DNA of 64,000 bases. Origin: Hormiphora californensis (lineage: Eukaryota; Ctenophora; Tentaculata; Cydippida; Pleurobrachiidae). Within the stretch, counting starts at the first letter, position 1, and the number at the start of each line of letters is the position of its first letter. The position numbers and the translations under genes are program-made. Shown here piece after piece: positions 32,141 through 44,110 of the stretch. The notes under the pieces were generated by a model. It was not told the DNA's origin and ran no database searches. It was given only the letters and a program-made list of their open reading frames with translations. The stretch covers positions 3,530,471 to 3,594,470 of the forward strand of contig CM035353.1 in NCBI GenBank assembly GCA_020137815.1, written 5' to 3'.

Positions 32141-33559
32141 ATAGAGGGGGGTGTTGTGGTTTAATACCCACTCTGATAAAGAGATAGATACAGAGAGGGA
32201 CACAGTACTACTCACACTTTTGTAGAGGGGCCGTACGTGTTGAGGTTTTAGGGAAGTATCGCCCCCAAAAACCGGCAAAAGGGCTGCGCGCGAGCCAATT
32301 TGCCTATAATTACAGGTAAGGGTAGGCTCACGCACATGAAATTGGGGTTTTTGGGGGTATCAGGGGGCGATACTTCCCGACAAGATAGAAAGCTAATTCA
32401 GGTTGCGTTGGATTCGTATTGAAAAGCAGATTCAGAAACATGTCGTTCCCTATTTCGGCGTTGATGACCGTCAGACCCTATCAGATACAGAGAGGCCGGA
32501 TACAAAGTACTATTATAGCTCGGGGCAGTGCAGTTGCTATATATTGCACGTATATACGTATATACTGTTGAACCCCGATTTACCGGTACTATACCCCGAT
32601 TTACCGGAAGGAAAAACTTCCCCCGATTTAGGAAATTAACGGTTGTATATCACCCCGATTTACCGGGAGGAAAAACTTCCCCCGGTGTAGGAAATCAACG
32701 GTATATCCGGACACCCCGCGGAGGGGTAATTTCATTACCAAGTAAATAGGTGGGAGACATCTATATATCTTCCTGGTCAAGGAATTAAAAGAGGTCTTAT
32801 TTTCAAAAAGATAGCTAATAGCTAGGTCCTAGCTATTAACTACCGTTTTTTTATCATTTTTACGTCTTAGGCCCTCCGGATATCATTTCCCATCGGCACT
32901 CCGTTATTATTAAATATAAGTTCCCCCTCTAGGTCGCACAACCGGTAGTTTAGATCGGCGTTCTGGTTAAGCGTCCTTCAGGAGCACCGTATATTATAGT
33001 ATGAGACGATTTCTATCTCTCCCTTGTGAGGGAGAGAATTCAGTACGAGCTGATAAAGTCCAGTGATTGCAATCACGGGGGGGCTTTATCAGCTACATGA
33101 TTTCCCAGTGCTCAGAGTGCAAAACAATGATTGTCTTACACAATTGAGATATACCATTTCCTCCTCTTACTACTTTGTACCTTCTCAACCCCATCCCTCA
33201 CCTTTCTCTCTCTGTCCCCCTCTCTCTCTCTGTCCTCTGACTCTATCAGTAGATATACTACTATTATCGGATTAATATATTACACTGTAACTTATATTTT
33301 ATAGCAAACTGTGAAGATTTCCCAGTGCTACAAGTGAAAAAAGGATATGGCCGAAACACGGAGTTTTTACGTCTTCCACAGGTGGCTAAATTTGGCCACC
33401 TGCTAATCTCAGGACATCCAAATTATATGTCAAACAAGAATTAATGCATTATATGTATTCATAATGCGGTGTTTCCCTGCCACAAATGGGCGTAAAATTG
33501 ATGACTAAGCTTCAAAACCGGATTTCCCGATGAATTTTGCACTCAAAGAGCAATTTTTG

Positions 33560-33685
33560 GCCTATACGATGTTGGTTGCTATGGTATCCATGGTTGTTGC
33601 TATGGTACTCAAAGCAGTTGCTATGATGACCAAGACAGTTGCTATGATAACCAATTGGCAGTTGCTTGGTTACCAAGTGTTTCAA
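33560..33685. repeat. GTTGCTATGGT tandem motifs
   Basis: About five spaced copies of GTTGCTATGRT(A/G) with GGTTACC nearby, again X-box-like. The tandem creates a repetitive Met/Val/Ala frame that I do not regard as a gene. Confidence 0.55.
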
Positions 33686-33975
33686 CTTTTATACCCTAGC
33701 TCCAGTCACTTGCAATTATTGTGTGATAGTAGTTTCATGCCTGGAAGACTTGCTACCACGTCATGGTACGGCTGTAGGGTACCCAAAGTGATTTCATGTG
33801 AAAATAAGAAGTGATGCGAGTGAGTAATTGCGCGCCACAATGCGTGTTAATCATTTCCTTTGTTGCATTAACAAAGTGTGAGTTGAAAGATTTATGAAGG
33901 AGCACTGGAGCAGACTTTGTTGCTATGTGTAACGGTGGACAGACGGACACTTTTAGTGCGTGCTAAAAAGATCAT

Positions 33976-34008
33976 CCCGGGTGAATGCCCGAAGGGCATT
34001 CACCCGGG
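33976..34008. repeat. Perfect hairpin CCCGGGTGAATGCCC-GAA-GGGCATTCACCCGGG
   Basis: Fifteen-base arms with no mismatch and a three-base loop. It is not followed by a T tract or associated with a gene. Confidence 0.9.
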
Positions 34009-34179
34009 CAGGGAACAAATGACCCTTCATACATAATTACATTTATTTACTTGCAATTACACTCACTATATAAGTTCAGGACCTTGAGACTTGAGACCTC
34101 TACGACGAGCCCTAGAAACCCTGTCAACGGTCTCAGGGGGCTTCAAAACTTTCACAAAAACATCGATGATTTTATGCAT

Positions 34180-34355
34180 TACAGTCGGACCCCGATTTAG
34201 GGACACCCTCGGGGGAAAGGCTCTTGTCCACTAAATCGGGGTGTCCACTAAATCGGGGTCAAATAAGGTTAATTTCCTATATCGGGGAAAAAAAATCCTG
34301 TCCCTAAATCGGGGTGCCACTAAATCGGGGGCCCCTAAATCGGGGTCCGACTGTA
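34180..34355. mobile_element. Pogo-like MITE, longest copy (about 175 bp)
   Basis: The left end is TACAGTCGGACCCCGATTTA and the right end TAAATCGGGGTCCGACTGTA, perfect inverted repeats with TA borders. Internal copies of CTAAATCGGGG suggest nested growth of the element. Confidence 0.8.
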
Positions 34356-34639
34356 TAATGGTTTATGATTTTTTCCATCTGCTCGACCCAGCAGGGAGGG
34401 CTAAGAGAGATTATTGAATGTTAAAAGAAGAATGGAGTGACAAAATGAGGTGTTTGAACTGATCATAGAACGAGAGCAAAATGATCAGAGTGCACATATG
34501 ATGTACTTCAGGTGTCATCTGATAGACATAATACATCTGTTATAATACAACTTGTGGTGAAACTTCCTGGATCAAGTTTCCCGAGAGACTCGGAATGAGA
34601 GACGAGTTACAGTAGAAGAAGATTGTAGAAGATGCAGGG

Positions 34640-34880
34640 GTTCCCTGTCAGAGCATTGGCCTGACCCATTCTCGCGCGAGAACTGTGGTCAGAGCATTGG
34701 CCTGACAGGGGGTTCCAAACTTTTTAATATTCAGTCAGAGCATTGGCATGACTATTTTACAGTCTATATTCTCATTTCTTTTAAACAGGGGTTTGACCGC
34801 TAGGTTCTGCACAGTGCACGCGGAGCACGCAAGAACAGCGTTCAGAAGAACAGCGTTCAGAGCACTGGCCTGACAGTAAG
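34640..34880. repeat. GTCAGAGCATTGGCCTGAC repeat cluster
   Basis: The 19-mer GTCAGAGCATTGGCCTGAC occurs at about 34649 and 34690, and diverged near 34735 and 34856. Two copies surround a TTCTCGCGCGAGAAC palindrome. A related piece is at 58824-58905. It looks like another MITE family. 34900-35500 holds nothing I can name. Confidence 0.6.
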
Positions 34881-35501
34881 TAACGTTTGAAAAGTCCAAA
34901 TATATGTCGATATTTATTCCCCTATTTGATTTTCATCAACTTTCATCAACTACATGAACGTAAAACTATTTATTGAGGATGCTTATTGTATTGTGGGAAT
35001 GAGCCATTCGAATTAAATTCTTCGGTGGTAGCAATGCCATAATTGGCACAGCCCCATAACAGTGCTGCTTGTGTTACCGTAATGGAAATACAGTAAGGGG
35101 ACGCTACTAGGATGTGTATCACTGTCTCTAAGTATTGTTTAAACCGCTTTAGGAAACCGCTGATGTGAACTGTATATTTTCACCTCTCAGCCTTGTATCA
35201 CTTTATTAGTGTATGGTGTAAGAGCGGGACGAAGTTATATATTAATTGTGTGACTTTGTGATAAATTGTGCGTAAACTTAAACTTAAACTTAAACGTTGC
35301 ATAACGCGTGGCAAAAAGTACATGTGTTCACTGTTCAGCACGTACTAGCGCCTTGATTGGCCACGTTTGCGCGTCGTCTTACTGTATCTCCGTTTTTCAT
35401 TACCGTTTTCCCACTACAAGCGACCGTGTAAGTCACCGTGTTTTCCTGATTAATATCTCAATTGGCCTTGGAACTGTAACAAGCTATCCCAAAACATGTT
35501 T

Positions 35502-35601
35502 NNNNNNNNNNNNNNNNNNNNNNNNNNNNNNNNNNNNNNNNNNNNNNNNNNNNNNNNNNNNNNNNNNNNNNNNNNNNNNNNNNNNNNNNNNNNNNNNNNN
35601 N
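35502..35601. other. Assembly gap (100 N)
   Basis: A run of 100 N's followed at once by long C and A homopolymers up to about 35720, so the right flank is unreliable. Confidence 1.
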
Positions 35602-35604
35602 CCC

Positions 35605-35635
<31 letters not shown>

Positions 35636-36394
35636 AAACCCCCCCCCCCAATTTTTTAAAAAACCCAAAGGGAAAAAAACTTCCTTTTTGGGATTTTTTA
35701 ATTTAAAAATTTTAAGGACAAAAATGCGTTCTGTAGAACACAAGGTGAAGCAGCTGGAAGCAGCCGGGTATAAAAGGACCCATTTCAGCCCAATCACAAC
35801 ATTGACTCTGGGGGGGTTCTTTTCCCCCTTCTCTTTTTTGAGGCCGTCTCCACCAGGTTTGAGTGGGGAGATTGGAGTTCCCTTTCCCCCGGCCTGGTTT
35901 TCTACACATGGTAGCAGGGATCTGTACCCCCTTTGTCATAATATATTGGACAAGGGAGGTATTCTATATCGCTCCACCTTTGCTGGCAACTGCGCTCAGA
36001 TAACATTGAATGCAGCTGCAGGATAGCTTGATAGCTGCAAGTCCTTCGCGCATGATACCACGAACAATTCTAGCTGCAGTATTCCTATATATGCTAGCAA
36101 CTATTCGTGGTGAAATTTATCAAGATTGCTGCAACTCCCGATCCCTCCCCTTTATGGGGGGAACAAATAGAATGACATGCGTTTTTGTATAAGCTTGCCA
36201 ACATGGATTTCTTTTTTTGGTGGGTGTATGTACCCTACCTCACACCTTTTTGAAATCTCCAGAAGCTTCTTCGACGTTGGTTCAAGCTGTGCCTGTATTG
36301 TTTCTCGCATACTTCAAATAGAGATTTGCTTCCGGAGAACCGGTGCACCGCGGTGAAGAGAAAGAAGATGGACAAATACGTCATCCTTTTCCTG

Positions 36395-36760
36395 ATTCTT
36401 CACCTCTCTTCCTCCCTCCCTCCCTCTCTTCCTCTCTCTCTCCCTCTCCCTCTCTCTCCCTCTCCCTCTCCCTCTTATCGAATGGATGGAAGCAAACGAC
36501 CATTGATATTTGCTTTTAGCACCCGATTAGCTGAAGATAAAGCGTTTCCTGTGGTAGATAGAAGAGAGAGAGAGAGAGAGAGAAAGGAGAGAGAGAAAGA
36601 GAAATCGATGCTTCTAAGGAGACTGGTTGTTTTTTGAACCGACGGTCGTTATGATAGTAATCTTTCTCGCCCCATTTTCTCTCCATCTTTCACTTACTCT
36701 CTCTCTCTCTTATCCCTCTCTCCCTCTCTCTCTCGTCCAGTCCTATCCCTTGTGATTTAG
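36395..36760. repeat. (TC)n and (GA)n low-complexity stretches
   Basis: CT-rich 36395-36475, GA-rich 36560-36605 and CT-rich 36690-36740. The Leu/Ser/Pro-rich frame here only mimics a signal peptide. Between 36760 and 38380 I see no supported gene. Confidence 0.8.
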
Positions 36761-38379
36761 GCGATTGTTTGGTGAAGAATGGGGGATGGGGAAGTAGTAT
36801 GCCATTGTTCACCGCTAAATAAAAGAGCTCCCCACAATGAATTCCTGGAATCCTCCCAGTCTGTTATATGGGTCTCTTCTAGTTGATTATAGTGCACTAA
36901 CATCAACTATATATTGTGATTCTTCAACAATTTTAGTGAACAAACGTCCAAAAAAGTTTACCACGTACCGCAAAGTTTTGGGGCAACAATTTTGAGGTTT
37001 CTGCTGACTCATACAAATTTGTGTTTCGTGAAACTTCAATTGTTCTCTTCCCTTTCAATGTGCAGGCCACGAGCTTCCTGTTTCGTCTAGACATTGAGTT
37101 GGCGATCATCACTCGACCAGTTCCCCCTCTTTTCCATTATAAAATAGTCACCATACCTTGCCTTATTCGACCCTGTTTGAACAAAACAAGGTCGAGAGGA
37201 ATGTAGAAGCTCATATCATCTTGGCGGTGTAAACTGCAGTAAACGCCTCCTTCGAACACGGTGCGACGTGCACCGTTTCCCAAAGATTGCCTTTTCCCTA
37301 AACAATAAAAGCATCCTCATCTAGAAGATGAGAACTGGGTTCTAAGACAAGATGTTTTTAATATCTGTTTTCCATAATCTTCTCTTACCTATACTTGATT
37401 GCCTGCGCGTTATAGATCAACAAAAGTTTCATATCTTTAGATCCCTCACTACCAAGATATAGGTGCAATATCTCGACCAGCTCCCTGTAATTACCAATGT
37501 CATATACGAAACTCACTAAAGGATCCTCGTATCATGCAACGCGGCATGATCGGCAACTGATCCCACCACCATATCTAATATCCTAGCTGCTTCATGACCG
37601 GCAACTGATCCCACCACCATATCTAATATCCTCAGCTCCTTGGAGGCACGCAGTAGACGGGATTATATCTCAGATATACGCTGATGATCCCTAGTTAGTC
37701 CGTCTCCCTTGCGTGAAGTACTTAGCTGCGGGGTAGTAGACAATAGTCCTGTAGTAGCTCAGTTCCCCCGTCGCCATGAAGTAGACTCTACTTAATGGAG
37801 AGGCCGGGGAGTATGTGACGTGCAGTGCAGCTACTAAAATTATAAAAGAGCTATCTTCATCTCGTCTTGAGTCTGTACTGCAGCAGGCAGCTAATGTCGA
37901 ATATTTGACGGGTATCATGTAAGGTGTAGTAGTCCAAATCACAAGCTGCTGCCATGACACCTGGTTTTCTTATTTTTCTTCCTTTCCATCCCGACTAAGT
38001 GCCTGGTGCATATACAATATATAGGCACTATGAATTCTGATATTCAGTATATTCACACTCTCTAGTTTAATTTGTGAAATCACGATTTCCTGTCCCCTCG
38101 CATGATGATTCCCTCACAATGTGTGTGCTATCACATATTGTGACTTGTTCAACTAGCTGAACAAGTCCTATGTAGCTGCAGCTGTTAGTAGTTCTCACAG
38201 CGTCGAATGAGCGCTTAGCACAACTAACGGATGGAGGATTCGTCGCTCCATGAGAACTATAACAGCTATCATGTGATAGAGGACTTCTCTCTTTCCCTCA
38301 ATGATCTCTCGACACGATCTCTGGCTTCCTCCTTCGTGCTATCACAAAATTTCACACAGTTCTAAATGTCCTCTATTCT

Positions 38380-38545
38380 AATCCCAGCTAGCAATCCCTT
38401 CTAATTCTCTCTCCCGATCCCTTCTAATTCTCTCCTCCCCATCCTTCTAATTCTCTCTCCCCATCCTTCTAATTCTCTCTCCCCCTCCCTTCTAATTCTC
38501 TCCTCCCCATCCCTCCTAATTCTCTCCCCTCCGTTCTCTCTTCCC
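38380..38545. repeat. Tandem CTTCTAATTCTCTCNCC
   Basis: About eight imperfect units of 18-20 bp (CCTTCTAATTCTCTCCCC). The frame it opens on the minus strand is a repeat artefact. Confidence 0.75.
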
Positions 38546-38699
38546 CATGCCTCCAGTTCCCCGGAAAGGTGCCGCAGCTCGGATTGTTTTGCGGTTATCA
38601 TCATGTTGATAGCTTGCCGATAGCGGTTAGGGCTAATGTGAGCTGGAGAGAGCGAGAGAGAGAGAGAGAGGGCGTGATAAAGGAGACGCGCGTTTCCGG

Positions 38700-38745
38700 C
38701 TCCACATGTGACTGGTCACGTGACAGCCTCACATATAAACACGCT
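38700..38745 (+). promoter_or_regulatory. Possible core promoter: GTCACGTGAC plus TATAAA
   Basis: GGTCACGTGACAGCC is followed 8 bases later by CATATAAACACGC. This is a plausible E-box/TATA promoter reading right. The next gene on this strand starts coding at 39876, so a link would need a 5' untranslated exon. This is inference only. Confidence 0.25.
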
Positions 38746-38854
38746 CCTTGGAAGGAGAAGGGCTAGAAATCTTTCTTTTCTTGTGGTGTTCCGTCAAATT
38801 AGCAGGAGAGAGATTACCTGCACACATTAAGCTGCACTTTACTGAAATTTACAT

Positions 38855-38904
38855 GGCCTCTATTATTATATAGCAGGAGACTCTCCTGCTATAATAATAG
38901 AGGC
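38855..38904. repeat. Palindrome around GCAGGAGACTCTCCTGC
   Basis: GGCCTCTATTATTATA(TA)GCAGGAG is mirrored by CTCCTGCTATAATAATAGAGGCC. The arms are 23-25 bases with a 2-base bulge. Confidence 0.85.
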
Positions 38905-39433
38905 CTCTCCTCAGGAGAGGTTAGAGCGAGTTTTAAATTGCTTCCAAAGAGATAAACTTCAAGATAATCGAGACGATCGATGGGCACATAAAATTATTAA
39001 TTCAGCTGTTTATGATAGCTGAGATTTACAATAATGTTCGAAACTGTTTTATTTAGGTCATCACTATTTTTCTTAGGTCACCACTTAACAAACTATAATA
39101 TAAAAGTTATAAGACCTTTCTGAAAATTAGAATCATATGTTGTCTGTAGCTCGAGTAATCAGCATAATTCAGATCACCATGTAATTTATGCGGGCGCTAG
39201 CGATCTAAATTATGATTGAAGGGGGGGAGATCTAGGTGAGGAAGATGAGATCTAGAGTGAGATCTAGAGTGAGATCTAGATTCAAGATGGTGAGAATTTT
39301 ATAAAACACAGTTTCAGTCTGATTGGGTTGGGCAACTTGTTTTGAAAACTAACAAAACATGTGGACACGGGAGCAACGTATATTATTGGGCAACAAAATA
39401 AAGCCTTTAATTAATCTTTTCCATCAACCAATC

Positions 39434-39435
<2 letters not shown>

Positions 39436-39481
<46 letters not shown>

Positions 39482-39640
39482 CTCTTTTTTTTCTCTCTCT
39501 TTTTCTTTCTCTCTCTCTCTCTTTTTCTTTCTCTTTCTCCCTCTCTCTCTTATACATCTTAATTTCTCTCTCTCCTTCTCTCTCCTTCTCACGTTCTTTC
39601 TTTCTTTCTTCCTTTCTCTCTTTCTCTCTTTCTCTCATAG
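39436..39640. repeat. (TC)n microsatellite
   Basis: About 200 bp of CT/TTTC repeats. Frames on both strands are artefacts. Confidence 0.95.
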
Positions 39641-39875
39641 CGCCCCTCTTTTATAAACAACGAGTTTCAACTCCAGCGAAATGTCTGCAGCTATAGATCT
39701 TAGTAACTGAGTTTGTCCCAACTGCAGCAGCACCCACAAGCAGCACATATTTGATACCACTTTTGTTTGTAATTATACAGTTGATATGGTATTACGGTAT
39801 TTCCTTTTTCTATATTGTTGATGTCACTCCCCTAACAATTCTATTCCGTCTAGCACCCCAAGTCCCACCGACACA

Positions 39876-40660
39876 ATGAAGCTGTTCCTCCTTGTCCTGG
39901 CCGGAATTGTTGCCCTTGCATCATGTGAAGTAGAGCTGACAGCAGAGGAGAGCAACCAAGTCAGGGACAGTGGTAAGTCTATATCCAACAATTCTTGTCC
40001 CCATATATGCCCCTCACTATACTATAATCGCCCTAACTATAAACAGCTCTTCAAATATTTGTTTTGCTACCCACCCCCCTTAGCACCAGGAACCGACCGA
40101 ATCAGGAAATACTGGTGATCCCTGATTGGCTGATAACCAGTCACATGATTGGTTGTTTACTTGTATTTCGGTCGGTTCCTGCGTAGCACGTCTCTGAGCT
40201 TCATCCACCCATAATGCTAATCTCACTCTTCGATATATCTAATTCCCACTATCTCACTATCCCACTAACCCAGTACCCACTATCCCACTATCCCACTAAC
40301 CCACTATCCCATTACCCACTAACCCACTATCTCACTATCCCACTATCCCACTATATCTCACTAACCCACTATCTCACTAACCCAGTACCCACTATCCCAC
40401 TAACCCACTATCCCACTAACCCATTACCCACTAACCCACTATCTCACTATCCCACTTTCTCACTAACCCAGTACCCACTATCCCACTATCCCACTTTCTC
40501 ACTAACCCACTAGTGCCCACTAACCCACTCTTCCTCCCCTGCAGAAGAAGATTCCATGATGGTGAAACGGGGAGCCCGATACGACCTGAACAACTACAAG
40601 AAATTCAAGCAGGGCACCAGGGGATGGACGGGCGCTAACGGCCTCAAGGAGGAAGAATAG
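39876..40660 (+). CDS. Small secreted peptide precursor with Lys-Arg processing site (70 aa)
   Basis: Two exons, 39876-39972 and 40545-40660, join at a GTAAGT donor and a CCCCTGCAG acceptor in phase 1. The product starts with a textbook signal peptide (MKLFLLVLAGIVALASC, residues 1-17). It continues with an acidic pro-segment (EVELTAEESNQVRDSEEDSMMV, 18-39) and a dibasic KR at 41-42. The last 28 residues begin GARYDLNNYKKFKQ and contain RGWTGANG before a KEEE end. Signal, acidic pro-region, KR and a small basic/aromatic peptide is the classic layout of a prohormone or antimicrobial/venom-type precursor cut by a proprotein convertase. The mature part has no cysteine, so it would be linear. I do not recognise the family. 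The intron contains an hAT-like MITE and a CCCACTAA minisatellite. A poly(A) signal AATAAA is at 40996-41001. Confidence 0.7.
40087..40181. mobile_element. hAT-like MITE in the peptide-gene intron
   Basis: TIRs CAGGAACCGACCGAATCAGG and inverse. The flanking 8-mers CTTAGCAC and CGTAGCAC match at 7 of 8. Same family as 9127 and 30928. Confidence 0.75.
40235..40520. repeat. CCCACTATC/CCCACTAAC minisatellite
   Basis: Alternating 9-10-bp units fill the intron up to about 25 bases before the exon-2 acceptor of the peptide gene. Confidence 0.9.
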
Positions 40661-40995
40661 AGACCTCTTCCTCAATATAGATCAAGAGAGAGAGAGAGAG
40701 AGACTACCCCGGCCCCTTCTTATGTTCTTATATATAATATATGATCTGCAGAAACCATTTTGAGAATGATCACAATGCAGCAGAAGAATATGGACATGCT
40801 TGTGTGCCGAGCCATGTGAAAGAGAGAGAGAGAGTTCTTGGTGCACAGCTCAAGATGCATTTTTAAATTGTAGAGAGAGAGAGACAGCGCTACCATCACC
40901 GCTACTTCTAGGTGCGCAGTTGTGTGTTGATGCTACGTGGTTTTAATTTCAATTATGATGCCATCTACCACTTTTTATTAGTCCGCAATTCAACA

Positions 40996-41001
40996 AATAA
41001 A
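40996..41001 (+). terminator. Poly(A) signal AATAAA
   Basis: It lies 336 bp after the stop codon of the peptide precursor gene. A GTTGAGTAAGGGGGAAGAG hairpin (about 41031-41092) follows. Confidence 0.5.
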
Positions 41002-41419
41002 TAGCGTTTTTATTTTTACACAGTGTACTTGTTGAGTAAGGGGGAAGAGTGTGACTCTCTTCCCCCTTACCCCCCCCCCCCTTACTCAACAACAGTGTAC
41101 AGCACGGGGCATGCAGTTAAATTGTGCTGATATCTGCTCTTGGCGGTATTGCACCTAGTAATCATGGTGTATAATTCGTAACCTATAAAGATATATCGGT
41201 TAGATTAATCACAAAAACACGTCTGACCAGTCATGGGTGGGGCAGTGGCGGCCCTACCTGTATAGTTCTAGCTACCCTTGTTGACATTCAGCAGAGCTCT
41301 CTCATATACCATTCAATTGGACAAATCCAACTGCACCTATTGGGTGATTGGAGGTAATCACAAAATTTGATTGCAGTGCGTGGGAGTCACGATCCAAGCT
41401 TTGAAACGATCTTTGTATA

Positions 41420-41880
<461 letters not shown>

Positions 41881-42088
41881 AGTTGGCCAATAATTAATTC
41901 CTCAAATATATTGGTTTGGAATCAACAAAATGAATAAACACATGATCGCATATTACATCTCCCTCCCTCCCATTTTCTACTGAGCTACGTTACATCATTA
42001 TGCAGTTGTCACTCGGCATACTATTCTGTTAAAAATTTCAAAAACGGATATGGTTTAAAAAGGCTCAAGGGTTTTAGCTGCTCAGTGC

Positions 42089-43185
42089 TCATTGTCCATC
42101 GACCCTGCCATGGTATTGCCTGTCAGGGCATTGTCCATCAACATGGTACTGGTGATTGACTGGCCAGGTAGGCCACACCACCTGAGCTGGACTGAATACT
42201 GGCCAATTATTATTATTACTGCAGTCATGTACTTGATCATGGTGACACTCACACTCACAATACTGCCCTACTGCATGAGGTGCCTTCTCAGTTATCGTAT
42301 CATCATCACTATCATCATCATCATCATCATCATCGTCATCGTCATCATCATCATCATCGTCATCGTCATCATCATCATCATCATCATCATCGTCATCTCT
42401 CTCTGAACTACTCCTTGTACTACTGCATCCTGACACGGAACACGACTCACAACTACTGTATGACATCTGGTATGTTGTAGTGGGCTCTGTTGTCGTTGAC
42501 GCTTCTTTCCTGGCCCTGACGACGGGAGTCAGGGAATCGGTAGTCATGGTAACGGGATCGGTCCGGTTACTACTTTTACGTCTCCTCCTACCCAGTGAAA
42601 ACTTCTTAACAAATGATTTTATTGCCTGTTTAACTGATTTCTTTCTTCCCTCATCTTCCTCCCCCTCCACCGGAGATCCAATTTCCGTGCTGATCCCCTG
42701 AAGGGCAGCTGTTCCTGTCTTCCTAGTGGTGACGGATGTAACCTCGGAAACAATCGAGGGAAGCCTCTCATAACTCTTGTCCTTTAAACCTCGTAGCATG
42801 AAGGAGGGTGCCCTGACAAGGGCATGAGGGCTGACTGACCTGACACTGAAATCAAGGCAGATTGACCGGGGATTTGATAGTAGTTGGTAGGGTGATTCTT
42901 TCACCGTTTTGAATACCAAGTTTAGGTCAGATCCCTCATTCCGGGCCCTCATGAACTCATAATCACTGTCTCCCTCACTACCACTATGCTCCTTGATGGT
43001 TGACTGAGTTGGAAGGCCGAACTTGCGGGATATGAAGTTATTGAGTGACCCGTACTGATCGTTCAGCATGGTGTATGTCTCTGTTATTTGATCATTTCCA
43101 ACAGTAACGTGAACCCTCTCCACGATGAGAGAGGAGGCATCTGTGCTGGTGAGGGATACTGCATCCAATTGTTCTGATTGGGTCA
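42089..43185 (-). CDS. Giant repeat-rich gene: terminal exon
   Basis: The exon starts after a TTTCATTTCAG acceptor and continues the frame of the exon ending at 43373: the codon ATG is split A|TG across a 187-bp intron. It encodes TQSEQLDAVSLTSTDASS, then a polar region and a basic stretch (KKFSLGRRRRKSS) that could be a nuclear localisation signal. A Cys/Ser patch (SYSSCESCSVSGCSSTR), an aspartate run of about 36 residues, and a last CxC motif (QYCECECHH) follow before the stop. CxC motifs also dominate the N-terminal part of the same gene 14 kb upstream, which supports one transcription unit. No membrane segment is visible. The function is unknown. Confidence 0.65.
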
Positions 43186-43372
43186 CTGAAATGAAATTAT
43201 ATTATTGTACTTATATAATAGGATCAGTATTACGATTAAATTGGTATTCGAATGACGATTATTCGAATAATATAATTATTCAACCAATAAACCCGGGTTT
43301 ATATATGTATATAGTCACCCAGTATTATATAGGGATGAGGACATGAGGGAGGGTTTAGGCTCATAAACTTAC

Positions 43373-44110
43373 TGACTAGCTGTAGATCTGCAATAGGTTG
43401 TTGTTGTTCAAAGAATGTAACTGGGTAATCTGAGCTCTGATCTCTCAGACTGTCCCCCGCACTCGCATCAGGACAGAATGTCCCAAGTCTCTGTTTCAAC
43501 CCACCGGTCCCTATAGCCGATATTGGGGGCTGATCAGGAGAGATTGGTTGTTTCGGTACTGTTTCCCATACAATGGGAGGCGGGGCGCTCAGGAGGGCGT
43601 TCTTATGTTCCTCAATTACCGAAATTCCTTTCCTATCCTTGTCAGAACCAGCAATTCCTTTCCTATCCTTGTCTCCTGTACCCTTCCCTTTTCGGGGTCT
43701 CGGTGGTGCAAAAGGTTCCTTACACTCCCTAACCTTCTGAATGGTAGAGACATTATTATAGCGGAGTGTGTCCGCACTGTAGACCGGAGTTTTGATTTTA
43801 GAAACCGCTGCTTGGAATGAGGTAGTAGTAGTCGTAGTAGTCGTTTCCTCAGAGGACCGGCCGCCGCTAGTACTGGCTGATTCTGATGAAGTCTTCATGC
43901 TCGGTGAACTCTCCTCTGACTCCCTTCTTCCTGCTGGTATATCCGGGGAGGTGGATGATTCAGAGGTTTCAGGTACCAGTTTTAGTACGGTACCGGGTAA
44001 CGGGTGTGTTGGCTGTCCTCCTGCTTCTGGGAGGGGAGGTGGGTTACCGACTACATGTTCTACTATAACTACCTTGTCCTCATATTGTTCATCGATTAAA
44101 GCTGCAGGCT
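43373..44110 (-). CDS. Giant gene: penultimate exon, duplicated copy 1
   Basis: Open minus-strand frame ending at a TCA|GTAAGT donor (43371-43372). It matches 45875-46620 closely: SSSESASTSGGRSSEETTTT, KTPVYSADTLRYNN, EPFAPPRPRKGKGTGDKDRKG, APPPIVWETVPKQ, LKQRLGTFCPDASAGD. Upstream of about 44110 the frame breaks. The sequence to 45477 still aligns to copy 2 but carries many single-base losses, and a segment of about 140 bp appears twice (about 43995-44135 and 44210-44345). This is either a decaying duplicate or a poorly assembled one. Confidence 0.5.

Noticed and set aside
36052-36192. 46-codon frame with a signal-peptide-like start (MIPRTILAAVFLYMLA) and three cysteines
   Set aside because: Single short frame with no splice or poly(A) support, near an assembly gap.
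36326-36637. Frame starting MDKYVILFLILHLSSSLPP
   Set aside because: The hydrophobic start comes from a CT microsatellite and the rest from a GA tract.
37691-37960. 89-codon minus-strand frame and a 28-codon frame MATGELSYYRT inside it
   Set aside because: A TATAAAAG lies at 37838 on the other strand, but no exon structure or family supports a gene.
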